This document shows, piece by piece, positions 26,455 to 36,135 of a stretch of DNA of 64,000 bases. Position numbers and translations under genes: made by a program. The first letter of the stretch is position 1. Each line of letters starts with the position of its first letter. The notes under the pieces are model-generated. The model saw only the letters and a list, made by a program, of their open reading frames with translations, was not told the origin of the DNA and searched no databases. The DNA is from an uncultured Flavobacteriaceae bacterium. GTDB taxonomy: Bacteria; Bacteroidota; Bacteroidia; Flavobacteriales; Flavobacteriaceae. Location of the stretch: the NCBI GenBank assembly GCA_947494205.1, contig CANLUH010000011.1, positions 1 to 64,000 on the forward strand, written 5' to 3'.

Positions 26455-29400
26455 TTACATTGTTTGCAGTTTTGCGTTATAGCGATCTATATTATGCTGA
26501 TTAATTATTTTATCGTAATCTCCCAAATCCACAAAAAGCTGTTCTAGCTTTAATTGTATTGCATAGTGCATTAGTTCTGCTCCTATTTCGGTTGGCATGG
26601 GTACAGATCCTTTTGTTCCTGTCATAAGATCTATAGCAATTTCAGACAGTTGCATTCCGCCACCTTTCCAGTAAGGCCAATTCATTGTTATAGATTGCCC
26701 TTGTCTTGTGCCATTTTTAACGGCTTTATTTCTAGCTCTTGTAAAGCCATCTAAATAAGCATTAGCCATAGCATAATCTGCTTGTCCTGGATTACCAAGG
26801 GAGTGTAGCGAAGAGAAGCATAAGAAGAATCGTAAGGCAATGTTTTTGGTATACTCATCTAAATATTTTGCGCCATAGACTTTAGGTTCGAATACTGCTT
26901 GGATTTCTTCCACCGTTTTCTTCATGATGTAATTATCTCTAATAACTCCGGCACAGTGTATAACGCCATCTAATTTTTGATGTATTCTAAGTACTTTCTG
27001 TATTAAGCCCTTCACTTCTTTTTCTTTAGATATATCAGAATCGTAATACACTATTTTATTAGTTTCGCTATTTAGCTCTTTTAGTTTTTCACTCTTCGTT
27101 TTATCTAAAATTGAACGCCCTACTAATACAACTGTTATGTATTTGCTATGCTTTAAAATATCCTTTGTCATTGCCACTCCTAGTCCTCCTAAGCCTCCAG
27201 TAACTAAAATAACGTCTCCAGATTTATAGGTGTTTTCTACTTGTATTGGCTTGTTTATAATATTTACAGGGCTAGTGTATTCTACATAGCGTGTTTTGCC
27301 TTCGTATTTTATTACTCTGTCTATATCTAGGTTAGCAATATTATCTTTTAAAATAGTGTGTAACGTATCTTCTGTAACTGTGTCTTCTACAAAGATTAAT
27401 TGCGGTTTTACTCTAGTAGATTCTTGCCTTGTACTATGTATTAAACCTGTTAATCCGTAGCTATTATTTATACAGGATTTTGGTAAAATAATTTGAACAC
27501 TTACCGTATGTCTTGGTTTTTGTTTAATTATATTTTGAATGTATAGAAATACATTATTAACTAAATCTGTATATGTTTTTTCATTATACTGTTCTGGTTT
27601 AGGCACTACTAATCCATTAACATCTCTTAAAGTAACCGTGTCTAAATAACAAAGAATAGCGTGTTGTTCTAAAGTAACATCTTCTACAAGAGTATTTGTT
27701 TCTACTTTATCCCATTTTAAATCGAAAAGAAACAAGTGGTCGTTATTAATTTTATAAGGCGACTCGGTTTGCCCTTTTATTAAATCGTAAATAGGCTTTA
27801 TAGGTGCTGTACTATTTGTTTTCATTGTTTTATTATTGGCTTTGGTTTGTATTTTAAAAGGCCAGCAATACGTGTTTTTTAAGGTTGTTGTTGGTACAGG
27901 AATGCGTTTTAAAGCGGTATTATTTTGTAGTGTATTCCATGTAATTATTGCGCCGTTTACCCAGCATTCTGCTATTACAGATTTGTCTTTGTTAATAATA
28001 GCAGTGTTTAACAATTCTTTATCGACAGCTATTGTCTTAGTGTTGGTATTGTAGAACTGTGTTTTGTTGTTTGCCCAATCGTTTGTATTGGATAACCAAG
28101 AGGTAATGCCTTCTATTAATCCTTCGTAAGTATTAGTAACTATAGCTAATCGACACTGCTCATGACTTCTACCTTCTTGTAAGGTATATTCTAGTCTACT
28201 AAGCAATTCCGAAGTATTCCAGCTCCTTTTCAATTTAGGTAATGCGTTTATAAATTGTTCTAGTAAAAGTGTCAATTGTTCTTCATTTTCATCTGAAAAT
28301 ATAAAACTGAAGTCACGATTAGTTTCCGTAGTAGCTATTGTTTCGTTTATATATTCTTCAAAAATCAAATGTGTATTTACACCGCCAATACCTAGGCAGT
28401 TCATTGCCATTCGTTTAGGGTAGTTGTCTTTTGAAGCTTGCCAATCGATATCTTCTTTTAAAATTGAAAAATGATTTTGTTCTGTTATGGCTCCGTTTAC
28501 TTCCGACAGTCCTTTTACGCCATACAGCTTTTTATTTTGTGTGCTTGCTATTAGTTTTAGTAAGCATGGAAAAGTCGATGATGTTTCGGCGTGGCCCATT
28601 AATGGTTTTAAACTTCCTATGTAAATGGTTTTGTCTTTTATTCCATTTACTGGATTTTTAAAGTAGTTTCCGTACACGGATTGAATCGAGACCATTTCCG
28701 ATGTGTCTACAAATGATACACCGTTGGCCTCTGCTTCAATGTAATCTACTGTTAACGGATCTATTTGTGCTTGTGTTATTGCTTTTTCTATCGCTTTTTT
28801 CTGCCCTTTTATATTAGGACTATTCCATTTTAATGGTGCTTTACCACCATGATATACGCCTATTCCTTTTATAACGCCGTAAATGTAATCGCCATCTTTT
28901 TCTGCTTCGCTTAATGGTTTTACTACTACCGAGCCTATGGTTTCACTTCTTACAAAACCATCTGCATCTTCGCTAAAACTTTTTGTTTTTCCGCTTTTAG
29001 AGTAAATGCCTGTAAGGTCTTCTTTTATTAGTTCGTGAGAGGATAAGTTTAGGGTTGCTGTTGCTACAATGGCTTGTTTACAATCCCCACGCTGAAAGGC
29101 ATGAGAGGCGCGTTCCATGGCTGCAATAAACGATGAGCATGCTGTATCTACCACTTGGCTTGGGCCTTTTAAGTTAAAAACATGGGATAGTCTATTGGCA
29201 TATAATGCTGGTGTTTCTACTTCGTAATCTTTTTCTTGACGTTTCATCACATCCAAGTATCCCGAATGTCCTGTTGTTGCTACAAATACGCCTGTTTCTT
29301 TTTTCTGAAAGTCTTTTACTTTGTATCCACTATCGCCAATAGCATTCCAAACGGATTCTATTAATTTTCTTAATTGTGGGTCTATTTGTACAGCTTCTTC

Positions 29401-32400
29401 TGCTGTGAACTTAAATTTTTCGTAATCGAAGTGTTCTATGCCGTCTATAAATCCACCATAAAACTTAGCTATTTGCTCACGTTCTTCAGCTTTCAATCCT
29501 AATAAGTCTAAGCGTTTTTTCGGCATACTTTCTGTTAAAGAGTCCCCTTTTTCTAAATGTTCGAAAAAGTGTAATGTATTGTCCGATTGTGGTAGAATAC
29601 CATTTACTCCAACAATTGCTATAGCATTATCTGTTGTTTGTGTTTGCTCTTGTTTTACTTCTTGTTTTGGTAATTCTGTGAAATCTTCTTTTACAGTGTT
29701 TAAGGTCTCTTTTGTAACTTGTATTACGTCTTTTACGTCTTTAACCTCTTGAGTAATAGACTTGTTTTGGTTTATACTTTTAAAGTTGTCTGCAAAATCT
29801 GTAACTAGGTAGTCCACTATGTCGTTAAAAGTTCTGTACTCCATAAATAGTAATGGTGGTACTTCTTCTACAACTTCTCTTAAATCTGCAATCATAAGGC
29901 CAGACATTATAGAGTCTATACCATAATCTCCAATATCTAGTGTGAAGTCTATATCTTTTTCATCTAGTTTTAATACCTTTTTTAATACTGTCATTAAAAA
30001 AGTATTTACTTTTTCTTCTACTGTTGCTTCTACAGCTTCTATAATTGGTGCTTTTAATTCCTGTACTATAGTTTCGGCACTTATAGTTGCTTCTACTTTA
30101 GGTTCTGGTTTAGACACCCAATAGTATTGTTTTGCAAATGGATAGGTTGGTAATGCAATTTTATTGGGTGTTGTTTTTCCGTATAAAAATGTCCAATCTA
30201 TATTGGTTCCTTTCACCCAAAGTTCTGCTAATAGTGTGTATTGTATTTTAGAAATCACAATATCCATATAAGCTTGTCCTGCTTCCCCTTCTAATAAAAA
30301 GTCGCAATTATCTTTTCTTGAGTTTCCTGTTGCTATATCTGTTTTATTTCCTGAAGTATAATGGGTTAATGTTGTTATAACATCTTCTATCGTTTCTGCT
30401 TTAAATGCTAAACGTTCTTCCATTTCTTCACGTCCATATTGTAATGTGTAGGCTAAATCGTGGAGGTTTATAGTATTGGCTTTTTCTAAATAGTCTTTAA
30501 GTTCTTGGGCTTTTTCTTTTAATCTATCGTTATTTTTAGCGGATAGTGTTATTAATGCTGGCTTAAGACTTTTATATACTTTTTGTTTGTTTTTATAGGC
30601 TTCTAAAACAACGTGTGCATTAACACCTCCAAATCCAAAAGAGCTAACGCCTGCAATGCGTTTTTTATTTTTCGCTACCGTCCAAGGTGTTGTTTCTGTT
30701 CTTAAATAGAATGGTGTGTCTTCTAGATTAATGTATTTATTTTGTTGTTTTAAATTAGGGTTTCCTGGTAGGGTTTCATTTTTAATACATAGTAACACTT
30801 TTAGTAATCCTGCTATTCCTGCTCCTGCTTCTAGGTGTCCAATATTAGTTTTTGCACTTCCTATACCACAATAATTTTGCTTAGAGGGTTCTATATTATT
30901 TTGTTTGTATAAGGCATTAAAGGCTAGTTTTAAACCTTCTATTTCTATAGGGTCTCCAAGTGGTGTTCCTGTGCCGTGAGCTTCTACATAACTAACGTCT
31001 CTAGGGTCTACATTTCCAGAGGCGTAGGCTTCTATTAATAGTGCTTTTTGTGCTTCGGGATTTGGAGAGGTTAATGTATTGGCTCTACCACCATGGTTAA
31101 CTGCACTTCCTTTTATAACTCCATAAATATGGTCGCCATCTTGTTCTGCTTTACTTAATGTTTTTAAAACAACGATTCCTACACCTTCTCCTCTTACATA
31201 TCCGTTAGCAGTATCATCGAATGTTTTACATTGTCCATCTACGCTTAACATTCCTGCTTGACTGTAGGACACTGTTAATTCTGGCCTTAGCATGGTGTGT
31301 ACGCCTCCTGCTATGGCAATATCGCTGGTTCCGTTTTTAATACTTTTCACTGCTTGATCTACTGCTACTAAAGAGGAAGAACATGCGGTGTCTATGGCTT
31401 GACTTGGTCCGTGAATATTTAATAAATAGGAGATTCTATTGGCTAAAATGGAACTTGCTGTTCCTATAGCATCGTAAGCTTCTGCTTTTCCTTTTCTTGC
31501 TTCTCCTGCTACGTGTGCATAGTCTGACCCTGAAACGCCTATGTAGACACCTGTATTTGTTCCTTTTAGGGAGGATGGTACTATGTTGGCATCTTCTAGT
31601 GCTGTATATACACTTTGTAATGTAATACGTTGTTGCGGATCCATTAATTCGGCTTCAAAAGGACTTATTCCAAAGAATAAAGGATCAAATTCTCCTACGC
31701 CATCGATAAATCCTCCCCATTTCGCTTTTGTGGTTTGTTCTGGGTCTTTATTAAATGTTTTCCAATCCCATCGGTCTGGTGAGACTTCTGTTATTGTATT
31801 TTTATTCGCTTTTAAGTTGTTCCAATAGTCTTCTAAATTTGATGCGCCTGGAAACCTTCCGCTAATACCTACAATAGCAATATCTTCTTGTGACGTTTGA
31901 TATTGATTTCTATTAGATATTGTAGTGGTTTCTTTTCCTAAAAGGTAATCGGTTAATGTATCTACGGATGCTGTTCCATAAAATCGACTTGGGTTACTAT
32001 CTATTTTATAGTTTTCGTATAAGTGTTCTGATAGTTCTTGATAGAGTATAGATTCTATTCCTAAATCGTTAAGTTTAGTATCTTTTGTTAGCGTTTTATC
32101 GTCTAACATCGATTTTAAGAAGTTTAAGACTATGGTGTTTAAAGTCTTTTTATCTATATCTGTTAATGCTTTACTTGTAGAGTCCTCTTGTACTGCCTTT
32201 TTAGCTTTTGGTTGCGTTGCTTTTAAATCTTGTGTTTTAAGATCTACTGTTTCGTTCTTATTATTTAAAGCATCTTTTGTATTTAGTTGTTTCGTTGTGT
32301 AAACTTTTGCTATTAATTGCTGATCTTTTGCTCTATATAGCGAACTATGTAAGGTTACTATATCACCGTCTTGTTCTAGCTTGTTTAATTCGTAGATTAA

Positions 32401-33126
32401 TTGATCTCCACAGTTTGCATTGCCGTAATAGTGTATATCTCTAGAGATTACGCCTGCTATTTCTAACCAATCGCCTTTTAATTGGTATTGTGCTTTTATA
32501 TACTCACGCTCGCATTTATCATTAATTTTCGGGTAACTGGCAAAGTATAATAACCCTACACCATTTATATCGTCGTAAGCGTCAATTATATATTCTTTTT
32601 GGTATATAATTGGTTCTACACCTTCTAGTTTTAGCTGATTATTTTCGTCGAATATCTCGCTTTTATTTTCTAAGTATTTTTTTGCTACTAATGGCAGTTT
32701 ACTGTGTAGTTTTATAGTATCTGAATCTATTTCTGCTTTTAAAGCACCTTTTTTAAGTTTGGTATTATCTGATTTTTCTCTGGTTGAGAATACAGACATT
32801 AAATTGGCTTTAAATACTCCAGATGTGCCTTTACCATCTGTCTCGCTAAAAAACATTTTACTACCGTATCTAGATAGTTTACTTTGTAACTCTAGACTAT
32901 CGTTTTCGTTAAATGTTGAAATATTAGCTCCAGACCAATGTAAACGTACAAAACTTGCATATAATCGCTCTCCTCTACTATCGGTTAACTCATCGGAAGC
33001 TGTATTTAAAGCATTTGTTATTTGTTGCCAATGGACATCTCCTAGTTCTTTAAGTAACCAATTCTCGCTTAAACCGCCCCAAAGTAATTGAGGCATATTT
33101 AATTTATATTGTCTTTCTAAACTCAT
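26455..33126 (-). CDS. Loading/early-module trans-AT PKS with N-terminal LnmK/Pnap_2097-like domain
   Basis: The protein has 2223 residues. Residues 1-275 resemble the LnmK/Pnap_2097 double-hotdog family (GLSENWLLKELGD, LYASFVRLH, GVGLLYFASYPKIND, RDIHYYGNAN). LnmK is a bifunctional acyltransferase/decarboxylase that turns methylmalonyl-CoA into propionyl-ACP. Next come ACP 325-395 (Ser359 in DLGIES); KS1 415-850 (Cys582 in DTACSSS, HGTGTPLGDP intact) with flanking subdomain to about 985; ACP 1035-1110 (Ser1072 in GDYGIDS); KS2 1180-1600 (Cys1330 in DTACSSF, but Glu1466 where the first catalytic His is expected: EAEANG); flanking subdomain; and KR about 1760-2190 (GGLGGLG; YAMAN). There is no AT and no ACP after the KR. 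The N-terminal domain plus ACP is best read as the loading module, making this the first synthase of the line. That agrees with its place upstream of the other PKS genes. Confidence 0.93.
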   Translation of the reverse strand: MSLERQYKLNMPQLLWGGLSENWLLKELGDVHWQQITNALNTASDELTDSRGERLYASFVRLHWSGANISTFNENDSLELQSKLSRYGSKMFFSETDGKGTSGVFKANLMSVFSTREKSDNTKLKKGALKAEIDSDTIKLHSKLPLVAKKYLENKSEIFDENNQLKLEGVEPIIYQKEYIIDAYDDINGVGLLYFASYPKINDKCEREYIKAQYQLKGDWLEIAGVISRDIHYYGNANCGDQLIYELNKLEQDGDIVTLHSSLYRAKDQQLIAKVYTTKQLNTKDALNNKNETVDLKTQDLKATQPKAKKAVQEDSTSKALTDIDKKTLNTIVLNFLKSMLDDKTLTKDTKLNDLGIESILYQELSEHLYENYKIDSNPSRFYGTASVDTLTDYLLGKETTTISNRNQYQTSQEDIAIVGISGRFPGASNLEDYWNNLKANKNTITEVSPDRWDWKTFNKDPEQTTKAKWGGFIDGVGEFDPLFFGISPFEAELMDPQQRITLQSVYTALEDANIVPSSLKGTNTGVYIGVSGSDYAHVAGEARKGKAEAYDAIGTASSILANRISYLLNIHGPSQAIDTACSSSLVAVDQAVKSIKNGTSDIAIAGGVHTMLRPELTVSYSQAGMLSVDGQCKTFDDTANGYVRGEGVGIVVLKTLSKAEQDGDHIYGVIKGSAVNHGGRANTLTSPNPEAQKALLIEAYASGNVDPRDVSYVEAHGTGTPLGDPIEIEGLKLAFNALYKQNNIEPSKQNYCGIGSAKTNIGHLEAGAGIAGLLKVLLCIKNETLPGNPNLKQQNKYINLEDTPFYLRTETTPWTVAKNKKRIAGVSSFGFGGVNAHVVLEAYKNKQKVYKSLKPALITLSAKNNDRLKEKAQELKDYLEKANTINLHDLAYTLQYGREEMEERLAFKAETIEDVITTLTHYTSGNKTDIATGNSRKDNCDFLLEGEAGQAYMDIVISKIQYTLLAELWVKGTNIDWTFLYGKTTPNKIALPTYPFAKQYYWVSKPEPKVEATISAETIVQELKAPIIEAVEATVEEKVNTFLMTVLKKVLKLDEKDIDFTLDIGDYGIDSIMSGLMIADLREVVEEVPPLLFMEYRTFNDIVDYLVTDFADNFKSINQNKSITQEVKDVKDVIQVTKETLNTVKEDFTELPKQEVKQEQTQTTDNAIAIVGVNGILPQSDNTLHFFEHLEKGDSLTESMPKKRLDLLGLKAEEREQIAKFYGGFIDGIEHFDYEKFKFTAEEAVQIDPQLRKLIESVWNAIGDSGYKVKDFQKKETGVFVATTGHSGYLDVMKRQEKDYEVETPALYANRLSHVFNLKGPSQVVDTACSSFIAAMERASHAFQRGDCKQAIVATATLNLSSHELIKEDLTGIYSKSGKTKSFSEDADGFVRSETIGSVVVKPLSEAEKDGDYIYGVIKGIGVYHGGKAPLKWNSPNIKGQKKAIEKAITQAQIDPLTVDYIEAEANGVSFVDTSEMVSIQSVYGNYFKNPVNGIKDKTIYIGSLKPLMGHAETSSTFPCLLKLIASTQNKKLYGVKGLSEVNGAITEQNHFSILKEDIDWQASKDNYPKRMAMNCLGIGGVNTHLIFEEYINETIATTETNRDFSFIFSDENEEQLTLLLEQFINALPKLKRSWNTSELLSRLEYTLQEGRSHEQCRLAIVTNTYEGLIEGITSWLSNTNDWANNKTQFYNTNTKTIAVDKELLNTAIINKDKSVIAECWVNGAIITWNTLQNNTALKRIPVPTTTLKNTYCWPFKIQTKANNKTMKTNSTAPIKPIYDLIKGQTESPYKINNDHLFLFDLKWDKVETNTLVEDVTLEQHAILCYLDTVTLRDVNGLVVPKPEQYNEKTYTDLVNNVFLYIQNIIKQKPRHTVSVQIILPKSCINNSYGLTGLIHSTRQESTRVKPQLIFVEDTVTEDTLHTILKDNIANLDIDRVIKYEGKTRYVEYTSPVNIINKPIQVENTYKSGDVILVTGGLGGLGVAMTKDILKHSKYITVVLVGRSILDKTKSEKLKELNSETNKIVYYDSDISKEKEVKGLIQKVLRIHQKLDGVIHCAGVIRDNYIMKKTVEEIQAVFEPKVYGAKYLDEYTKNIALRFFLCFSSLHSLGNPGQADYAMANAYLDGFTRARNKAVKNGTRQGQSITMNWPYWKGGGMQLSEIAIDLMTGTKGSVPMPTEIGAELMHYAIQLKLEQLFVDLGDYDKIINQHNIDRYNAKLQTM

Positions 33127-33195
33127 AGTTCTGAATATTAAAATAGCGTTGTATTGTTGTTAATACGAACATTGAGAATGCTGTACTAACAAGTA

Positions 33196-33220
33196 GAGTA
33201 ACACTTAGTATGTGTTTCTC
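33196..33220 (-). other. Hairpin in the TonB receptor-PKS gap
   Basis: GAGTAACAC (33196-33204) and GTGTTTCTC (33212-33220) form a 9-bp stem with one mismatch and a 7-base loop. On the minus strand it is followed by no T-run, so it is not a clear terminator. The surrounding 163-bp gap also contains GCTGT/ACAGC near 33259-33275 and otherwise looks plain. Confidence 0.3.
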
Positions 33221-33289
33221 TTAAAATTATTTATGTATTTTTGATTTTTTTACTTTACGCTGTATAGAAAACAGCTTATTTAGTAGTGT

Positions 33290-35428
33290 TTATAAACGGT
33301 AACTTATTTTAAAACTTCCGTAATAGTTTCTATTATTTCCTGGATAAAAATATCTTGGTTCTGCCCCTCCAAATCCTACAGCATTTATTAATACAGATTG
33401 CGCATACTTAGTATCGAAAAGGTTATTTATTCCTAAATTAACTCCTAAAATTAATTTGTCGGTTATTGCTTTTTTGTAACCAACTTTAGTATTAAATACC
33501 GAAAACGAATCGCTACTTAATGTATTGGCATCTGTTAAGGGTATCTCATCTACGTATTGAAATGTAGTATTCCAATAAAACCCATTAGATAGCAAATAAA
33601 ACCCTGCATCTACTTTGTTTTTAGGGACTCCTGTTAAATCATTACCAGAGAAGTCTTCTCCTTCATCTATAAAATCTGTAAAAGAATGATTGTTATGTGT
33701 ATATCTAATAAACGGTTTTAGTAACGTATTATCTGCTAATAAAAACGTGTAATTTGCATCTAGCTCTAATCCTTGGTGTTTTGTTTTCCCTGCGTTTCTA
33801 CCTACAAATTGATCTTCACCTATACGTTCTCCTACCAACAAGTCGTTAATATTCATTTGGTATAACGAAACATTTATTAATAACTTATTATTAAGTAATT
33901 TTAAGTTAGATCCTATTTCATAGTTTATTCCTTTTTCTTGTGCTATGTCTGGATTAATAACACCATCTGGAGTTAGTGTTTCTTCTAAACCTGGATTAGA
34001 AAACCCTCTACTTATATTAACATAAACAGTATGCGAAGGATTCCATAAATATTCTAAATTAAAACTAGGTAAGAGAATGGGATCAAAAGATCTTGTTGCA
34101 CTTGTATTTTCGTCTCCTGTATTAAATTGATCTCTAAAATCGTAAGTAGTTTGATTAAATGCCAAATTAAATTGCGCTTTTAACCTATTTGTTATTGGGT
34201 ACGTGAAAGACCCAAAAATATTTATTTGATCTCTATATTCTTTGTTATCACTTATTTGCTCACCTTGTAAACTTCCATTTCCGTTATTGTCTCTAAACTC
34301 ATTTCTAAAGGTTTCCCAATTGTATTCATCTTTATATAGTTCTGCTCCAAGAGTGTAGTCTACTATGGAATTATTTATGTTCAAACTACCTTTAAACTGT
34401 GTTCTAAACCCATAACCTCCTGTAGATTCGTTTAAAATATTAAAGGGTCTGGCCTCATAATTATCTAAATGACTGTAAAATATAGAACTTGTATTTTCTA
34501 TTCTCTCACTTAATTTACCTTTATAATGTAAACCTATAAGAGTATATGTATCATCTTCAAAACCTTGTGCTGCCAACCAATTTCCTGCTGCTTGTGTTGG
34601 ATCTTCATTAAAATCGGTTTGATTTATTGAACTTGCAATTTGTGCTATGTAATCGATATGATTAACTAACAATCCAATAGTATGAGATGTGTTAATACGA
34701 TACTCTGTATTTAATAGTATTCCATTTCTTTTAAAGGCGTTATTTTCTCTGTAACCTTCTATATCAGTATAGTTATAGTTTACTCCTATATAAAAATCGT
34801 CTGCATTATGCTGTACATTTAGATTATCCTTTAATAAATTATAAGACCCTAATGTAAAATTGTTAGAGATTGTTGTAGTGTTATATTTTGGTGTTTTAGA
34901 TTTTAACAAAATAGCGCCACCTAAGTTAGCGCCATAAGCAGTGCCTTTGGGTCCTTTTATAACTTCTATACTGCCTAGGTTTTCTATATCGAAAGCTTCT
35001 ATAGTAGAACTTCCTGTTCCGTTAGTTATAGGAATATTATTATAATAGAGACGTAGCTTATCTGTTCCAAATGGTGTTCTAGCTCCAATACCTCTTATTG
35101 TAATTCTATTAGTATTTAATGCTCCGGACAAGGCATATACGCCAGGAATTTGATTAATAGAACTCGTAATTTCTAGTGGACTGAAGGTTTCAAAAACTTC
35201 TGAACTTATAATAGCAGATTCTGTAATGCCTGTAGCATTCTTTTTAAACGTATTTGTTAAAACAACTTCTTTTATTTCTACTACATTTATTGAGTCGTTT
35301 GGTGTAGTTTGTGCATTTATCTGTATTGAAATAATGCTGAAAAATAATATAATATTTAACTTGATAATTTTAGGTATAGGAAATGCGGAAAGATAACGCA
35401 TTAGCGTTACTATTTTAAAGTTGGTCAT
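33290..35428 (-). CDS. TonB-dependent outer-membrane receptor
   Basis: This 712-residue protein has a signal sequence (hydrophobic residues about 24-39, cleavage after INAQ), a plug domain about 50-170 (SSINQIPGV, ITIRGIGARTPFG, GSIEVIKGPKGTAYGANLGG) and a C-terminal 22-strand-type barrel. It lacks the N-terminal carboxypeptidase-regulatory domain of SusC-type polysaccharide receptors, so it looks like a ferric-siderophore or small-molecule receptor. It lies 53 bp after the NusG-like gene and 163 bp before the first PKS, all on one strand. Uptake of the locus product or of a metal complex is a reasonable inference. No siderophore chelator genes are visible in the window. The hydrophobic core of the signal begins late; Met10 may be the true start. 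Confidence 0.88.
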   Translation of the reverse strand: MTNFKIVTLMRYLSAFPIPKIIKLNIILFFSIISIQINAQTTPNDSINVVEIKEVVLTNTFKKNATGITESAIISSEVFETFSPLEITSSINQIPGVYALSGALNTNRITIRGIGARTPFGTDKLRLYYNNIPITNGTGSSTIEAFDIENLGSIEVIKGPKGTAYGANLGGAILLKSKTPKYNTTTISNNFTLGSYNLLKDNLNVQHNADDFYIGVNYNYTDIEGYRENNAFKRNGILLNTEYRINTSHTIGLLVNHIDYIAQIASSINQTDFNEDPTQAAGNWLAAQGFEDDTYTLIGLHYKGKLSERIENTSSIFYSHLDNYEARPFNILNESTGGYGFRTQFKGSLNINNSIVDYTLGAELYKDEYNWETFRNEFRDNNGNGSLQGEQISDNKEYRDQINIFGSFTYPITNRLKAQFNLAFNQTTYDFRDQFNTGDENTSATRSFDPILLPSFNLEYLWNPSHTVYVNISRGFSNPGLEETLTPDGVINPDIAQEKGINYEIGSNLKLLNNKLLINVSLYQMNINDLLVGERIGEDQFVGRNAGKTKHQGLELDANYTFLLADNTLLKPFIRYTHNNHSFTDFIDEGEDFSGNDLTGVPKNKVDAGFYLLSNGFYWNTTFQYVDEIPLTDANTLSSDSFSVFNTKVGYKKAITDKLILGVNLGINNLFDTKYAQSVLINAVGFGGAEPRYFYPGNNRNYYGSFKISYRL

Positions 35429-35481
35429 TGTATTGAGGGAGCTTAGACTTTATTTAAGCGCTTATAAATTTATGGATTATT

Positions 35482-35997
35482 TTAATACTGCGGTTCGCAA
35501 ATTACTTCGGCAGGAATAGTAGCCATTATATTTTGCTTTAAAGAGTCTATTCTTACAATAATTTTATTAGTATTATCTACTTTTAGAATTTCGCATTCAA
35601 GACCTTTTAAAGCGCCATCTGTTATTGTTCTTACTTCTCCTACTTTTGGTAATTGTACATTTGTTTCAACTTCTGTTAAACCTTCTGCTTTAACAAATAA
35701 CTTTATTCTTTCTATTTCTTTATCACTTACTTTTGCATAGTCTTTTCCAAAACTGATATATGTACAAGCACCTTGGACAGATAGTGCTTTATGGAAATCC
35801 ATAGAAGAATTAATATTTACAAATACATAGGACGGAAATAATGGCTTTGTAATTATTTTTTTTCTATCGCTCCATTGTCTTACAGATTTATATTCTGGGA
35901 GGAATGATTCTAAAGATATCTCTGTGAGATATTCGTGTACTTTTCTCTCACTACGAGATTTGACATATAATATATGCCAACCGATGTTAAAATTCAT
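35482..35997 (-). CDS. NusG/RfaH/UpxY-like specialised transcription antiterminator
   Basis: This 171-residue protein has a NusG N-terminal domain (WHILYVKSRSERKV, FLPEYK, KPLFPSYVFV, ARxxxF-like region about 80-90) and a C-terminal KOW-like part (PKVGEVRTITDGALKGLECEIL). It is the size of the UpxY antiterminators of Bacteroidota capsule loci and of LoaP and TaA. LoaP in Bacillus and TaA in Myxococcus act on polyketide operons. It is the first gene of the minus-strand locus, 53 bp before the TonB receptor. That position and family suggest it keeps RNA polymerase elongating through the 36-kb synthase operon. The housekeeping nusG would normally sit beside secE and ribosomal protein genes, none of which is here. 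Confidence 0.9.
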   Translation of the reverse strand: MNFNIGWHILYVKSRSERKVHEYLTEISLESFLPEYKSVRQWSDRKKIITKPLFPSYVFVNINSSMDFHKALSVQGACTYISFGKDYAKVSDKEIERIKLFVKAEGLTEVETNVQLPKVGEVRTITDGALKGLECEILKVDNTNKIIVRIDSLKQNIMATIPAEVICEPQY

Positions 35998-36018
35998 AAA
36001 AAATTTGTGTTTTTAAGT

Positions 36019-36105
36019 GCAAAATATAGCTTCGCTTCCCTCACTTACATGAGGTCTATTTATAACTAGAAAAGATTAATAGCTGTTACAAATCTGCAAA
36101 ATATA
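36019..36105 (-). promoter_or_regulatory. Two TATATTTTGC boxes, candidate -7 elements of the PKS operon
   Basis: On the minus strand the decamer TATATTTTGC occurs at 36019-36028 and at 36096-36105, 77 bp apart. It is close to the Bacteroidota -7 consensus TAnnTTTG but has one extra base, and no TTTG is found at the proper -33 distance. They could be weak promoters or repeated protein sites. Confidence 0.35.
36039..36054 (-). other. Small leader hairpin upstream of the NusG-like gene
   Basis: CCTCA (36039-36043) and TGAGG (36050-36054) form a 5-bp, G/C-containing stem with a 6-base loop, 42 bp before the start codon. It is the only GC-containing hairpin so near the start and may be an RNA element. 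LoaP is known to depend on a small leader hairpin, so it is a candidate by analogy only. Confidence 0.3.
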
Positions 36106-36135
36106 ATTGAGGGAAAAATGATTTAATTACGTAAA

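Noticed and set aside
1-35997. Calling the locus a siderophore cluster because of the TonB receptor and porin
   Set aside because: No chelator biosynthesis genes (catecholate, hydroxamate, citrate) or Fur-type site were recognised; the receptor alone does not prove it.
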